Of a stretch of 34,028 bases of DNA, positions 16,939 to 25,174 are shown one piece after another. The DNA is from JBAUHN01 sp049680295 (GTDB taxonomy: Bacteria; Pseudomonadota; Alphaproteobacteria; Rhodobacterales; Rhodobacteraceae): assembly GCA_049680295.1 (NCBI GenBank), contig JBAUHN010000328.1:1-34028 (forward strand), given 5' to 3'. Each line of letters starts with the position of its first letter. The stretch's first letter is position 1. A program made the translations under genes and the position numbers. A model generated the notes under the pieces. It saw only the letters and a program-made list of their open reading frames with translations, was not told the DNA's origin and searched no databases.

Positions 16939-18251
16939 ATTGCAACACCCATTACGGCGGTGGGCAACCATGTTGCGAGGTCGGGAAAAATGCATAGCAA
17001 GAGGATCGCAATCACCATGCAAGCGACGAATGGCAATGATCCGGTCAATATCGTTTTCAGCGAGATGTCAGGCGCGATCCCGTTGATGACATATAGGTTC
17101 AGTCCGACGGGCGGCGAAATCAGGCCGATTTCCATGTTGATGGTTAAGACAACCGCAAACCAAATCGGATCAAATCCCGCCGTGGTGATGATCGGTAACA
17201 GGATCGGCGCCGCCATCAGGATCACCGCCACAGGCGGCAGAAAAAATCCGGCGATCAACAAGAATATGTTCACCGCCCCCATCAAGATCCAAGGATTTAC
17301 ATCCAACGTGCCGATCCATGCGGCAATGGATTGGGTGATGAACAGGCTTGAAAGCATATAAGAAAATACACCAGCGGCCGCGATAATGAACAGGATCATC
17401 ACGCTTTCCTTGGTGCTGTCGCGCAGGACAACCCAAAGGTCGCGTGGGTTCCACAGTTTGTAGATGACCATCGCGATGATCAGGCACAGTAACGCACCAA
17501 CTGCCGCCGTTTCGGAAGGCGTCGCAACGCCGCCGTACATCGCATAAAGCACGCCGATGATGATAAATAGAAACGGCAAGACGCGCGGCAGGATTTCAAA
17601 CTTTTCCTTCCACGTATAACTGCCCTGGGCCAACAAAGCGCGATCACCGGACTTCCATGTGGAATAAAGCGACCAAGCCATAAACAATGCCACCAGCAAT
17701 ATTCCGGGGATCACGCCTGCAAGAAACAAGCGGCCAATGGATTGCTCGGTTGCGATGCCGTAAACGATCATTGTGACCGAAGGCGGGATTAGAATACCCA
17801 AGGTGCCGCCAGCTGCGATCGACCCCGCTGCCACCCCGTCAGGATAGCCGCGCTTGCGCATCTCCGGGATGCCCATCTTGCCGATGGCGGCACAGGTTGC
17901 AGGGCTTGACCCGGACATCGCAGCAAACAGTGCGCAGGCACCAAGGTTTGAAATGACCAGCCCGCCCGGTACACGCGTCAACCACCGTTCCAATGCTTCA
18001 TATAGGTCGGCGCCAGCGCGTGTGGACGCAATGGATGATCCCATGATGATAAACATCGGGATGGAAAGCAGTGCAAAATTGTCAAGCTTGCCAAACAGGA
18101 TTTCAGGAAGCAACTCAAGCGACCGCATCCCATCAAAAATCATGATGAAACCAGCCGAGACGATAAGCAGTCCAAGTGCGACAGACACGCCCGAGAACAG
18201 AACCAAAATAGTGCAGACAGCGACAATCGCCCCCAGAAACAGCGGATCCAT
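16935..18251 (-). CDS. matM: malonate TRAP transporter large permease (DctM type)
   Basis: Inner-membrane protein of 438 residues with about 12 membrane segments and the DctM family pattern: SIPMFIIMGSSIASTRAGADLYEAL, GSSPATCAAIGKMGIPEM and GGTLGILIPPSVTMIVYGIATE. It forms the sodium-coupled transport channel with the small subunit encoded just upstream, whose stop codon overlaps its start (TAATG). The malonate assignment comes from the downstream decarboxylase and synthetase and the divergent MatR-like regulator, as in rhizobial matPQMAB. Confidence 0.88.
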   Translation of the reverse strand: MDPLFLGAIVAVCTILVLFSGVSVALGLLIVSAGFIMIFDGMRSLELLPEILFGKLDNFALLSIPMFIIMGSSIASTRAGADLYEALERWLTRVPGGLVISNLGACALFAAMSGSSPATCAAIGKMGIPEMRKRGYPDGVAAGSIAAGGTLGILIPPSVTMIVYGIATEQSIGRLFLAGVIPGILLVALFMAWSLYSTWKSGDRALLAQGSYTWKEKFEILPRVLPFLFIIIGVLYAMYGGVATPSETAAVGALLCLIIAMVIYKLWNPRDLWVVLRDSTKESVMILFIIAAAGVFSYMLSSLFITQSIAAWIGTLDVNPWILMGAVNIFLLIAGFFLPPVAVILMAAPILLPIITTAGFDPIWFAVVLTINMEIGLISPPVGLNLYVINGIAPDISLKTILTGSLPFVACMVIAILLLCIFPDLATWLPTAVMGVAI

Positions 18252-18799
18252 TACGCGTCCTCCAAGCCAAACGGCTTTTCAATTTTCAAAAGGATTGCGA
18301 CCATATCCGCGATGAGTTGGAGCAAAAACAGCGCGAACCCAACCGGCAAAGCAAGATAAGGTATCCACAAACGGACACCCCAAACTGTGTCGGATTTCCA
18401 GTTTCGTTCCCAAGTCAGATGCCAAAATTCAAAACTGTACCACAGCATGAGTGCGACCATGACAATCGACAAAGACAGCGTGAACATTGCAAGAGCAAAG
18501 CGCGCGCGCCGTCCCAAAGACAGCGGGATCAAATCTACATTGACGTGTCCACGCAGGCGTTGCACATACGGCAAACCAATAAGTGTTGCACCAATGGCAA
18601 GGTAGATAACCGCTTCAGTTTGCCACACGGTCGAGCCATTCAATACGAAACGAACAAAGATCATTTGGCAGGTGATCGCGATCGCCGCGACAATCATCGC
18701 CGCCGAGCACCAGCCCGCAAGTGTAGAGAGTGCAGCCACGAGGCGCAGAAACCGGTTGTTACCTGTTTGCGCAATCGCAGCAGAGCTTTGGCGCGCCAT
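18251..18799 (-). CDS. matQ: malonate TRAP transporter small permease (DctQ type)
   Basis: A 182-residue inner-membrane protein with four membrane segments and the DctQ pattern (RFVLNGSTVWQTEAVIYLAIGATLIG, then RGHVNVDLIP and, in the fourth helix, LALPVGFALFLLQLIADM). I chose ATG at 18799 because AAGGAC lies 7 bp upstream; the frame is open to 18859 but without a better start. It lies between the binding-protein gene (71-bp gap with a hairpin) and the large permease gene. Confidence 0.86.
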   Translation of the reverse strand: MARQSSAAIAQTGNNRFLRLVAALSTLAGWCSAAMIVAAIAITCQMIFVRFVLNGSTVWQTEAVIYLAIGATLIGLPYVQRLRGHVNVDLIPLSLGRRARFALAMFTLSLSIVMVALMLWYSFEFWHLTWERNWKSDTVWGVRLWIPYLALPVGFALFLLQLIADMVAILLKIEKPFGLEDA

Positions 18800-18833
18800 A
18801 ACGATGTCCTTGGATGAATGTGGTGCGTAGGAA

Positions 18834-18857
18834 GGGCCGCGGGTGTATGCGCGGCCC
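18834..18857 (-). promoter_or_regulatory. intercistronic hairpin downstream of the malonate binding-protein gene
   Basis: GGGCCGCG at 18834-18841 and CGCGGCCC at 18850-18857 form a perfect, GC-only 8-bp stem with an 8-nt loop. It starts 13 bp after the stop of the binding-protein gene on the minus strand and precedes the small-permease gene. It has no strong U tract. The likely effect is differential expression, with more binding protein than permease. Confidence 0.6.
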
Positions 18858-18870
18858 ATCGCGGTTGGGT

Positions 18871-19857
18871 TTACTCGACGGCCAGGGCCATATCGAGAAG
18901 CTCTTGACCGCCTTCAACTTCAGATACGAATGCAGCGTAGGATGTTTCTTGCGCCAAGGCGCGCCATGCTTCGAAATCTTCGGCAGACATTTGGGCGATC
19001 TCTACGCCCGCATCGCGGAACACCTGCTCGGACTCTGCATCCTGTTTTTTCGCTTCTTCAAGATAATAGACCTGCGCCTTTGCTGATGCATCCAATAACG
19101 CTTTCTGCTGATCCGCATTCAAGCCATCAAACCTGGATTTGTTCATCAACAATGGCTGATACATAAACCAAAGCGCGACGTCTCCCGCTGGTGTGTAGCA
19201 GCTGACCTGTTCGTATATCCGGTAAGACACAAACGACGAAGACGATGTATTCGCTGCCGTTAAAACCCCAGTTTGCATCGCGTTATAAATCTCGGACGAC
19301 GCCATACCGGTAATCGAGGCACCCGCGCCCGCAAGCATTTGCTCAAACGCTTTACCGGCCGCACGGGTTTGCAGGCCTTTCACATCTTCGGGTTTGGTGA
19401 TGCATTTGTCCTTGCCGACAAAACCGCCAGCCAAATAGCCATGCACAAGGACCATAACGTCATCTTCCGCCATCTTTTCTTCGAGAGCTGCCATAAAGGG
19501 CGACGCGCTAAGACGTGCAGCGTGATCGTGGTTTTTGACCATGCCCGGCATCAATGTAAGGTTAAAGGCGGGTTGCTGACCGCCGGCATAGCTAAGCGGC
19601 AATACAGTCATATCCAGTTGACCTCGGCTCAGCGGACGATATTGCTCGCGCGGTTTGAACAGTGACTTTGAGCCAAAGATCTGAATTTCAAGGTCAACGC
19701 CTGCTGCTGCCACATCATCGGCGACCATCTGAGCCACTTGATGGCGCACGTCTTTGTTTGACCATTGATGCGACAAACGCAGCGTTTCTGCGGTCGCGGT
19801 TGACCCAATAGCGATACATGCCGCCATTACTGTGGCGTTGAGTTTTGCAAATTTCAT
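18871..19857 (-). CDS. matP: malonate TRAP transporter substrate-binding protein (DctP type)
   Basis: Periplasmic DctP-family binding protein, 328 residues, with a Sec signal peptide ending near ATA (residue 23). The family pattern includes LRLSHQWSNKDVRHQVAQMVADDV and the ligand-carboxylate region VKGLQTRAAGKAFEQMLAGAG, whose arginine should contact the substrate. It is the first gene of the malonate operon and is preceded by AGGGAG. The divergent MatR-like regulator and the operator at 19941-19954 lie upstream. The malonate assignment is from context. Confidence 0.85.
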   Translation of the reverse strand: MKFAKLNATVMAACIAIGSTATAETLRLSHQWSNKDVRHQVAQMVADDVAAAGVDLEIQIFGSKSLFKPREQYRPLSRGQLDMTVLPLSYAGGQQPAFNLTLMPGMVKNHDHAARLSASPFMAALEEKMAEDDVMVLVHGYLAGGFVGKDKCITKPEDVKGLQTRAAGKAFEQMLAGAGASITGMASSEIYNAMQTGVLTAANTSSSSFVSYRIYEQVSCYTPAGDVALWFMYQPLLMNKSRFDGLNADQQKALLDASAKAQVYYLEEAKKQDAESEQVFRDAGVEIAQMSAEDFEAWRALAQETSYAAFVSEVEGGQELLDMALAVE

Positions 19858-19940
19858 ATTGTTCTCCCTAAGTGTGAATCAACTTTTCCAGCTGTCACTA
19901 CAACGTGAAAGTTTCCACGGATCGCATAGCAAGTCAACAA

Positions 19941-19954
19941 TCTTGTATACAAGA
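19941..19954. promoter_or_regulatory. MatR-type operator (TCTTGTATACAAGA)
   Basis: A perfect 14-bp palindrome between the divergent matP and GntR starts, 84 bp from matP and 46 bp from the regulator. From memory it is nearly the same as the operator reported for MatR of Rhizobium leguminosarum (TCTTGTA/TACACGA), which fits the malonate genes next to it. Binding should repress or set both promoters until malonate is present. Confidence 0.8.
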
Positions 19955-19999
19955 ATATGATGATTGCATTTCAATAGGGGAGGATGGTAGAAATCCACT

Positions 20000-20647
20000 A
20001 TGGAAATCAGACGCGCTGACCAAATTGCTGACACGCTTGAACAACTCGTATTTTCGGGTGAATTTCGGGATGGCGAACGTCTTGATGAACTGAAATTAGC
20101 GGAACAATTTCATGTATCGCGCACGCCGATCCGTGAGGCGCTTCAGGTTTTGGTTTCGTCTGGAATGGCAGAACAAATTCCCCGACGGGGCGTATTTATC
20201 CGCCAACCCGGACCTGTTGAACTGATGGAAATGTTTGAAACCATGGCCGAAATTGAAGCCGCCTGCGGTCGCTTTGCCGCCACGCGGATGACCGACGACG
20301 ATCTCGCATCTTTGGCGAAAGCGAATGATCGGTGTCATCAAGCCATCCAAGACACTGACCATGATCGTTACTACGCCGAGAATGAGACGTTTCATCAAAT
20401 CATCTATCACGGATCGGCGAACAGCTTTTTGGAAAAGCAGGCGCTCCAACTTCAAAACCGCCTTAAGGCCTACCGCAGAATCCAGCTCCGCTTTCGGGGC
20501 CGATTGAAGCAATCCATGAGCGAACACTCACAGATTTTGCTGGCTTTGAAGGACGGTGATGCGGAAAAAGCTGCCAACGCTTTGCGCAGCCATGTCGCTG
20601 TGCAAGGTGAAAAGTTTCATCAACTGATTGCCAGTCTAAACCGTTGA
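20000..20647 (+). CDS. matR: GntR-family regulator of malonate metabolism (MatR-like, FCD subfamily)
   Basis: A 215-residue FCD-type GntR regulator. The helix-turn-helix is at about 25-60 (RLDELKLAEQFHVSRTPIREALQVLVSSGMAEQIPRRGVF in pieces) and the FCD domain at about 75-205, with likely metal ligands in ENETFHQIIYH and in ALRSHVAVQGEKFH. ATG at 20000 is fixed by an in-frame TAG at 19988. The gene diverges from the malonate TRAP / matA / matB operon, and a palindrome of the known MatR type lies in the gap. Malonate is the expected effector. Naming rests mainly on this context. Confidence 0.82.
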   Translation: MEIRRADQIADTLEQLVFSGEFRDGERLDELKLAEQFHVSRTPIREALQVLVSSGMAEQIPRRGVFIRQPGPVELMEMFETMAEIEAACGRFAATRMTDDDLASLAKANDRCHQAIQDTDHDRYYAENETFHQIIYHGSANSFLEKQALQLQNRLKAYRRIQLRFRGRLKQSMSEHSQILLALKDGDAEKAANALRSHVAVQGEKFHQLIASLNR

Positions 20648-20653
20648 AGAACC

Positions 20654-20674
20654 AACGGGCCAACCGTGCCCGTT
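20654..20674. terminator. hairpin between convergent matR and bhcR
   Basis: AACGGGC at 20654-20660 and GCCCGTT at 20668-20674 form a perfect 7-bp stem with a 7-nt loop, 7 bp after the matR stop and 49 bp beyond the bhcR stop. Neither side has a clear U tract, so termination would be weak or Rho-aided. Confidence 0.4.
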
Positions 20675-20722
20675 CTCATCAGATCGGATATATGGCGTAG
20701 CGTTCGGGTTTTCGCTGTTCAG

Positions 20723-21604
20723 CTATACTTGTCTCGACGGGCCACTAGGAACAACACAAGACTGCGGCACTTGAGGCACGCCACCAATTGCAAGCGACAG
20801 AGTTTGTGCGGCTTTGACGACGCAAACACTCAGACGTTCTATATCTTGCACGCCAACACGACTTGTTGGCCCAGACACGGAAATTCCCGCGACGGCTTCT
20901 GCATTCAAATCAAAGACAGGAGCCGCCACACATCGCATCCCGATGTTCTTTTCCTCGCCATCAACCGCAAAGCCTTGCGCCCTTATCTCGCTTAAATTTT
21001 GTTCGAGTGCGTCAATCTTGGTGATGGTAAACTCGGTGAATTTTTCTTGGGTTTGTCCGGCAAGGGTGCGTTTCAAACGATCGGGGTCCATATTGGCCAG
21101 CAACACTTTGCCAATTCCTGAGGCATGCATCGGCGACAGTGTTCCGGGGGGGAAAAAGGCGCGAATGGTCGAATGGGTTTCGACCTGACTAAGAAACAAG
21201 ACCGACCCTTCTTTTTCGACACCCAAATTTGCGGTCTCGCCGGTTTCTTCCATCAATTTGCGCAAAACAGGCCGCGCCCGGTCGACAAGGCTCGTGCGCC
21301 GCAGAAAACGCGCGCCAATAACATATGCCTTTGGCCCGATGTGCCAAAATTGTTCAACAGGATCGAATTCGACCAGCCCCCTGCCTTCAAGCGTTACGAG
21401 TATCCGATAAACAGTCGCTGGTGACTGGCGCATTTCGGACGCCAAGGCTGTCAGCGCTTTGCCTTGTGTCTCGCTCAGGTACTCAAAGACCGCCATCGCC
21501 CGATCCAGAGACTTGATCGTATTTTGCGATGTCTTGTCATCCCATCCACGCGGGCGTCCACGCGCGCGACGTGCTGAGTTACCGGGGTTTTGATCCAAAT
21601 CCAC
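20723..21604 (-). CDS. bhcR: IclR-family regulator of the beta-hydroxyaspartate cycle
   Basis: A 293-residue IclR-type regulator with an N-terminal winged helix (about 30-90; QNTIKSLDRAMAVFEYLSETQ then MRQSPATVYRILVTLEGRGLV) and a C-terminal effector domain with the IclR signature region SGIGKVLLANM and EEKNIGMRCVAAPVFD. I chose GTG at 21604, preceded by GGAAG at 7 bp spacing; the frame also offers TTG at 21622 without a ribosome site. It diverges from bhcABCD, the same layout as in Paracoccus denitrificans, where BhcR binds the bhc promoter and responds to glyoxylate. Two matching palindromes lie in the shared gap. Confidence 0.9.
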   Translation of the reverse strand: MDLDQNPGNSARRARGRPRGWDDKTSQNTIKSLDRAMAVFEYLSETQGKALTALASEMRQSPATVYRILVTLEGRGLVEFDPVEQFWHIGPKAYVIGARFLRRTSLVDRARPVLRKLMEETGETANLGVEKEGSVLFLSQVETHSTIRAFFPPGTLSPMHASGIGKVLLANMDPDRLKRTLAGQTQEKFTEFTITKIDALEQNLSEIRAQGFAVDGEEKNIGMRCVAAPVFDLNAEAVAGISVSGPTSRVGVQDIERLSVCVVKAAQTLSLAIGGVPQVPQSCVVPSGPSRQV

Positions 21605-21622
21605 CTGGAGGCTTCCAATCAA

Positions 21623-21637
21623 TGAAATTCGATTTCA
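21623..21637. promoter_or_regulatory. candidate BhcR operator 1 (TGAAAT-TCG-ATTTCA)
   Basis: A perfect 6-bp inverted repeat with a 3-nt centre, just upstream of the bhcR start. The form is close to the classic IclR-family operator (TGGAAAT/ATTTCCA type). It shares its layout, TGAAAW-NCG-WTTTCA, with a second palindrome 71 bp away. Confidence 0.6.
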
Positions 21638-21690
21638 CAATATGAAAAATACAAGATGCTGACAATAGGGAGTTATTTGCCGTTCTTCAT

Positions 21691-21711
21691 TTTTGAAAAA
21701 CGTTTTCAAAA
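21691..21711. promoter_or_regulatory. candidate BhcR operator 2 (TTTTGAAAA-ACG-TTTTCAAAA halves)
   Basis: A perfect 9-bp inverted repeat with a 3-nt centre, 59 bp upstream of the bhcA start. Its core, TGAAAA-ACG-TTTTCA, repeats the design of the palindrome at 21623-21637. It is well placed to control the bhcABCD promoter. Confidence 0.65.
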
Positions 21712-21769
21712 AAATTTTCTAATTGGTGTGACTGCTTTAAAGATAAGGCAACCGATCAAGGAGGCAGAC

Positions 21770-22960
21770 ATGAGTTTTCAAAATCCAGTATTCATTCCAG
21801 GTCCGACCAATATTCCCGAGGCCCTGAGAAAAGCCTGCGATATGCCAACCATTGATCACCGGTCGCCGCTGTTTGGTCAAATCCTGCATCCGGCCCGTGC
21901 CGGTGTTCAAAAGATTCTCAAAAGCGAAAGCGCCGAAGTTTTCATCTTTCCCGCCACCGGAACCGGGGGCTGGGAAACCGCGTTGACCAACTGCTTAAGC
22001 GCCGGTGATACGGTACTGGCCGCCCGTAACGGTATGTTCTCGCAGCGCTGGATTGACATGTGCCAACGTCATGGGCTGGACGTTAAGGCCGTTGAAACCC
22101 TATGGGGCGACGGGATTCCGGCTTCGCGTTTTGAGGACATTCTGACTGCGGATAAAACCCATCAGATCAAGGCTGTCCTGGCCACCCATAACGAGACTGC
22201 AACCGGCGTAAAATCCGACATTGCCGCCGTGCGTGCAGCCTTGGATGCGGCAGATCACCCGGCATTGTTGCTTGTCGATGGGGTGTCCTCAATCGGATCG
22301 ATGGATTTCCGGTTTGATGAATGGGGCGTCGATGTTGCTGTTGCCGGTTCGCAGAAAGGGTTCATGCTGCCCGCAGGCCTTGCCATCGTGGGGATTAGCG
22401 CCAAAGCAATGGAGGCCACTAAGGTTGCTACTTTACCGCGTACATTCTTTGACGTGCACGACATGGTCAAAGGGTATGACAACAACGCCTATCCATATAC
22501 CCCCGCCGTTGGCCTGCTGAACGGATTGAATATGGCCTGCGATATGCTGCTGAAAGAAGGACTAGAGAATGTTTTTAGCAGGCATACCCGTATTGCAATT
22601 GGCGTGCGTGCTGCGGTTGATGCCTGGGGGCTAAAACTATGCGCGACTGCGCCAGATCTATATTCTGACACCGTCAGTGCCATTTGCACGCCGAAGGGTT
22701 TCAACGCCACAGAAATCGTGACCCATGCGGCAGGCACCTATGGTGTTGCCTTTGGCGTCGGGCTTGGTGAGGTTGCGGGCAGAGTATTCCGCATTGGTCA
22801 TTTGGGCAGCCTTACGGATGTCATGACCCTAAGCGGCATCGCCACGGCAGAAATGTGTATGGTTGACCTTGGCCTTGATATTCCGCTTGGGTCCGGCGTT
22901 GCGGCTGCGCAAGAATATTTTCGCACTCATCCTGCTCAGCGCCAGATGGATGCGGCATGA
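21770..22960 (+). CDS. bhcA: aspartate-glyoxylate aminotransferase (BhcA)
   Basis: Class V PLP aminotransferase, 396 residues, that transfers the amino group of aspartate to glyoxylate, giving oxaloacetate and glycine: the entry and exit step of the beta-hydroxyaspartate cycle. The PLP lysine is K196 in AGSQKGFMLPAGLAI, and FIPGPTNIPEALRKA is the usual N-terminal motif of the glyoxylate aminotransferase group. I chose ATG at 21770, preceded by AAGGAGG, over an upstream in-frame start at 21656. The stop overlaps the bhcB start (ATGATG). The next three genes complete the cycle, which makes the assignment firm. Confidence 0.95.
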   Translation: MSFQNPVFIPGPTNIPEALRKACDMPTIDHRSPLFGQILHPARAGVQKILKSESAEVFIFPATGTGGWETALTNCLSAGDTVLAARNGMFSQRWIDMCQRHGLDVKAVETLWGDGIPASRFEDILTADKTHQIKAVLATHNETATGVKSDIAAVRAALDAADHPALLLVDGVSSIGSMDFRFDEWGVDVAVAGSQKGFMLPAGLAIVGISAKAMEATKVATLPRTFFDVHDMVKGYDNNAYPYTPAVGLLNGLNMACDMLLKEGLENVFSRHTRIAIGVRAAVDAWGLKLCATAPDLYSDTVSAICTPKGFNATEIVTHAAGTYGVAFGVGLGEVAGRVFRIGHLGSLTDVMTLSGIATAEMCMVDLGLDIPLGSGVAAAQEYFRTHPAQRQMDAA

Positions 22961-23910
22961 TGTATATCCCGACCCTGCAAGACATGCTGGACGCGCATGA
23001 GCGGATCAAACCGCATATCAATCGGACGCCTGTGCGGACTTCGGATTATCTGAACGAGATCACAGGCGCTCAGCTGTTTTTTAAATGCGAGAACTTTCAG
23101 GAACCCGGCGCATTCAAAGTGCGCGGTGCAGCCAATGCCGTCTTTGGATTGGATGACGATCGGGCCAAAGCGGGTGTCGCGACCCATTCCTCCGGCAACC
23201 ATGCGTCATGCCTAAGTTACGCAGCCAGCCGCCGGGGTATTCCGTGCAACGTGGTGATGCCAAAAACGGCACCCCAAGCCAAGAAAGACACCGTGCGGCG
23301 CTATGGCGGCCAGATCACCGAGTGCGAACCATCCACAACATCGCGTGAGACGACATTCGCGCAAATTCAGGCCAAAACAGGTGGCGATTTCGTGCATCCC
23401 TATAACGATCCACGGGTGATTGCCGGTCAGGGCACTTGCGCGAAAGAGTTCATCGAGCAAACGGATGGGCTTGACATGATCATGGCGCCGATTGGTGGCG
23501 GCGGTATGATTTCCGGCACGTGCCTGACGGTCTCGAATATTGCACCTCAAACGCAGATTATCGCGGCAGAGCCAGAACAGGCGGACGATGCATATCGCAG
23601 CTTCAAGGCGGGCTACATCATTGCAGACGACGCGCCAAAGACAATTGCCGACGGCCTGTTGGTGCCGCTCAAGGATTTGACCTGGCATTTCGTGTCTCGG
23701 CATGTCGCCGACATTCTCACTGCCTCGGATGCACAGATCATCGGCGCGATGAAGTTGACGTGGAAACACTTGCGGATCGTGATGGAGGCCAGTTCCTCAG
23801 TGCCTCTTGCCACGATCCTGAAAAACAAAGACCGGTTCGCGGGTAAGCGGGTCGGGATTATCATAACGGGCGGGAATGTCGATCTAGACACGTTGCCCTG
23901 GACTGAATGA
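22957..23910 (+). CDS. bhcB: erythro-beta-hydroxyaspartate dehydratase (BhcB)
   Basis: Fold type II PLP enzyme of the serine/threonine dehydratase family, 317 residues. It dehydrates beta-hydroxyaspartate to iminosuccinate in the cycle. The PLP lysine is K54 in EPGAFKVRGAAN, and the phosphate-binding glycine loop GGGG is at about 180-183. By sequence alone it could be called threonine dehydratase or serine racemase; the position between bhcA and bhcC decides the call. It is translationally coupled to bhcA. Confidence 0.93.
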   Translation: MMYIPTLQDMLDAHERIKPHINRTPVRTSDYLNEITGAQLFFKCENFQEPGAFKVRGAANAVFGLDDDRAKAGVATHSSGNHASCLSYAASRRGIPCNVVMPKTAPQAKKDTVRRYGGQITECEPSTTSRETTFAQIQAKTGGDFVHPYNDPRVIAGQGTCAKEFIEQTDGLDMIMAPIGGGGMISGTCLTVSNIAPQTQIIAAEPEQADDAYRSFKAGYIIADDAPKTIADGLLVPLKDLTWHFVSRHVADILTASDAQIIGAMKLTWKHLRIVMEASSSVPLATILKNKDRFAGKRVGIIITGGNVDLDTLPWTE

Positions 23911-23924
23911 AGGGAGAAAACGAC

Positions 23925-25088
23925 ATGAATGCACAACTAAAATTGGAAGGTCTTGAGGTCGGCTATGATGTCCCTGCCTTGCCCGGCATGGAAGCCAAAG
24001 ATATCCAAACGCCTTGCCTTGTGCTTGACCTTGATGCGCTTGAACGCAACATCAAGAAGATGGGCGATTACGCATCGTCCCACGGCATGCGTCACCGCGT
24101 ACATGGAAAGATGCATAAGTCCCTTGATATAGCCAAGTTGCAGATCGAACTGGGCGGCGCCTGTGGCGTCTGCTGCCAGAAGGTGTCCGAAGCTGAAGTC
24201 TTTGCGCGCGGAGGCGTCACCGACATATTGGTGTCAAACCAGGTGCGCCAGCCCGCGAAAATTGACCGTCTGGCGCGGTTGCCCAAACTGGGCGCGCGCA
24301 CGATTTGCTGTGTCGATGACGTGGCTAATGTTGCCGACCTGTCTATGGCGGCACAAATGCACGGTACGCAGATCGAATGTCTGGTGGAAATCGACTGTGG
24401 TGCGGGGCGCTGTGGCGTCACAACGACGGCGGATGTGGTCGAAATAGCCAAGGCCATCGACGCGGCGGATGGCCTGAAATTCGCGGGCATTCAGGCCTAT
24501 CAGGGTGCCATGCAGCACATCGACAGCTATGCGGATCGCAAAGCAAAAATCGACATTGCGATTGCCATGGTGAAAGATGCCGTTGAGACCCTGAAATCCG
24601 AAGGATTGGCCTGCGATATCATTGGCGGTGGCGGCACGGGATCTTACTATTTTGAAAGCAACTCGGGCGTTTTTAATGAACTGCAGTGCGGGTCATATGC
24701 GTTCATGGACGCCGATTATGGTCGTATTTTAGATAAAGAAGGCAAACGGATTGATCAGGGCGAATGGGAAAACGCGTTCTTTATCCTGACATCTGTTATG
24801 AGCCATGCCAAAGCCGACAAAGCCATCGTGGATGCGGGCCTTAAGGCGCAATCCATCGACAGCGGCCTTCCGGTGGTGTTTGGCCGGACCGACGTCGAAT
24901 ATGTCAAATGCTCGGACGAACATGGTGTGGTCATGGACCCGCAAGGTGTTCTTAGGGTCAATGACATGTTGAAACTGGTGCCCGGCCACTGCGATCCGAC
25001 GGCAAATATACATGACTGGTATGTGGGGGTTCGCAAAGATCGTGTCGAAAGCCTTTGGCCGGTTTCGGCACGTGGCAAAGCGTATTGA
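23925..25088 (+). CDS. bhcC: beta-hydroxyaspartate aldolase (BhcC)
   Basis: Fold type III PLP enzyme of the D-threonine aldolase family, 387 residues, that condenses glycine with glyoxylate to beta-hydroxyaspartate. The N-terminal alanine-racemase-like barrel carries the PLP lysine K62 in RVHGKMHKS, and the C-terminal part has the metal-binding region ending in LVPGHCDPTANIHDWYVGVR, where H and C residues fit the divalent-metal site. I chose ATG at 23925, with AGGGAGAA upstream, over the in-frame ATG at 23907. It lies 14 bp after bhcB. Confidence 0.95.
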   Translation: MNAQLKLEGLEVGYDVPALPGMEAKDIQTPCLVLDLDALERNIKKMGDYASSHGMRHRVHGKMHKSLDIAKLQIELGGACGVCCQKVSEAEVFARGGVTDILVSNQVRQPAKIDRLARLPKLGARTICCVDDVANVADLSMAAQMHGTQIECLVEIDCGAGRCGVTTTADVVEIAKAIDAADGLKFAGIQAYQGAMQHIDSYADRKAKIDIAIAMVKDAVETLKSEGLACDIIGGGGTGSYYFESNSGVFNELQCGSYAFMDADYGRILDKEGKRIDQGEWENAFFILTSVMSHAKADKAIVDAGLKAQSIDSGLPVVFGRTDVEYVKCSDEHGVVMDPQGVLRVNDMLKLVPGHCDPTANIHDWYVGVRKDRVESLWPVSARGKAY

Positions 25089-25174
25089 AGTCAGATTGAA
25101 GCGGTGCGCGCCCAGGCGGCGGCACCCTGCCAAACTTGTTGCTGACACAAAAATTCCAAAGAAGGATTGACCAA

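Noticed and set aside
19984..20019. Short open frame (11 codons) overlapping the matR start, a possible leader peptide
   Set aside because: Its ATG sits almost inside the GGGGAGG sequence, leaving no room for a ribosome site, and it has no regulatory codon pattern.
22957..23910. Annotation as threonine dehydratase
   Set aside because: Same fold, but the operon with bhcA, bhcC and bhcD makes beta-hydroxyaspartate dehydratase the better call.
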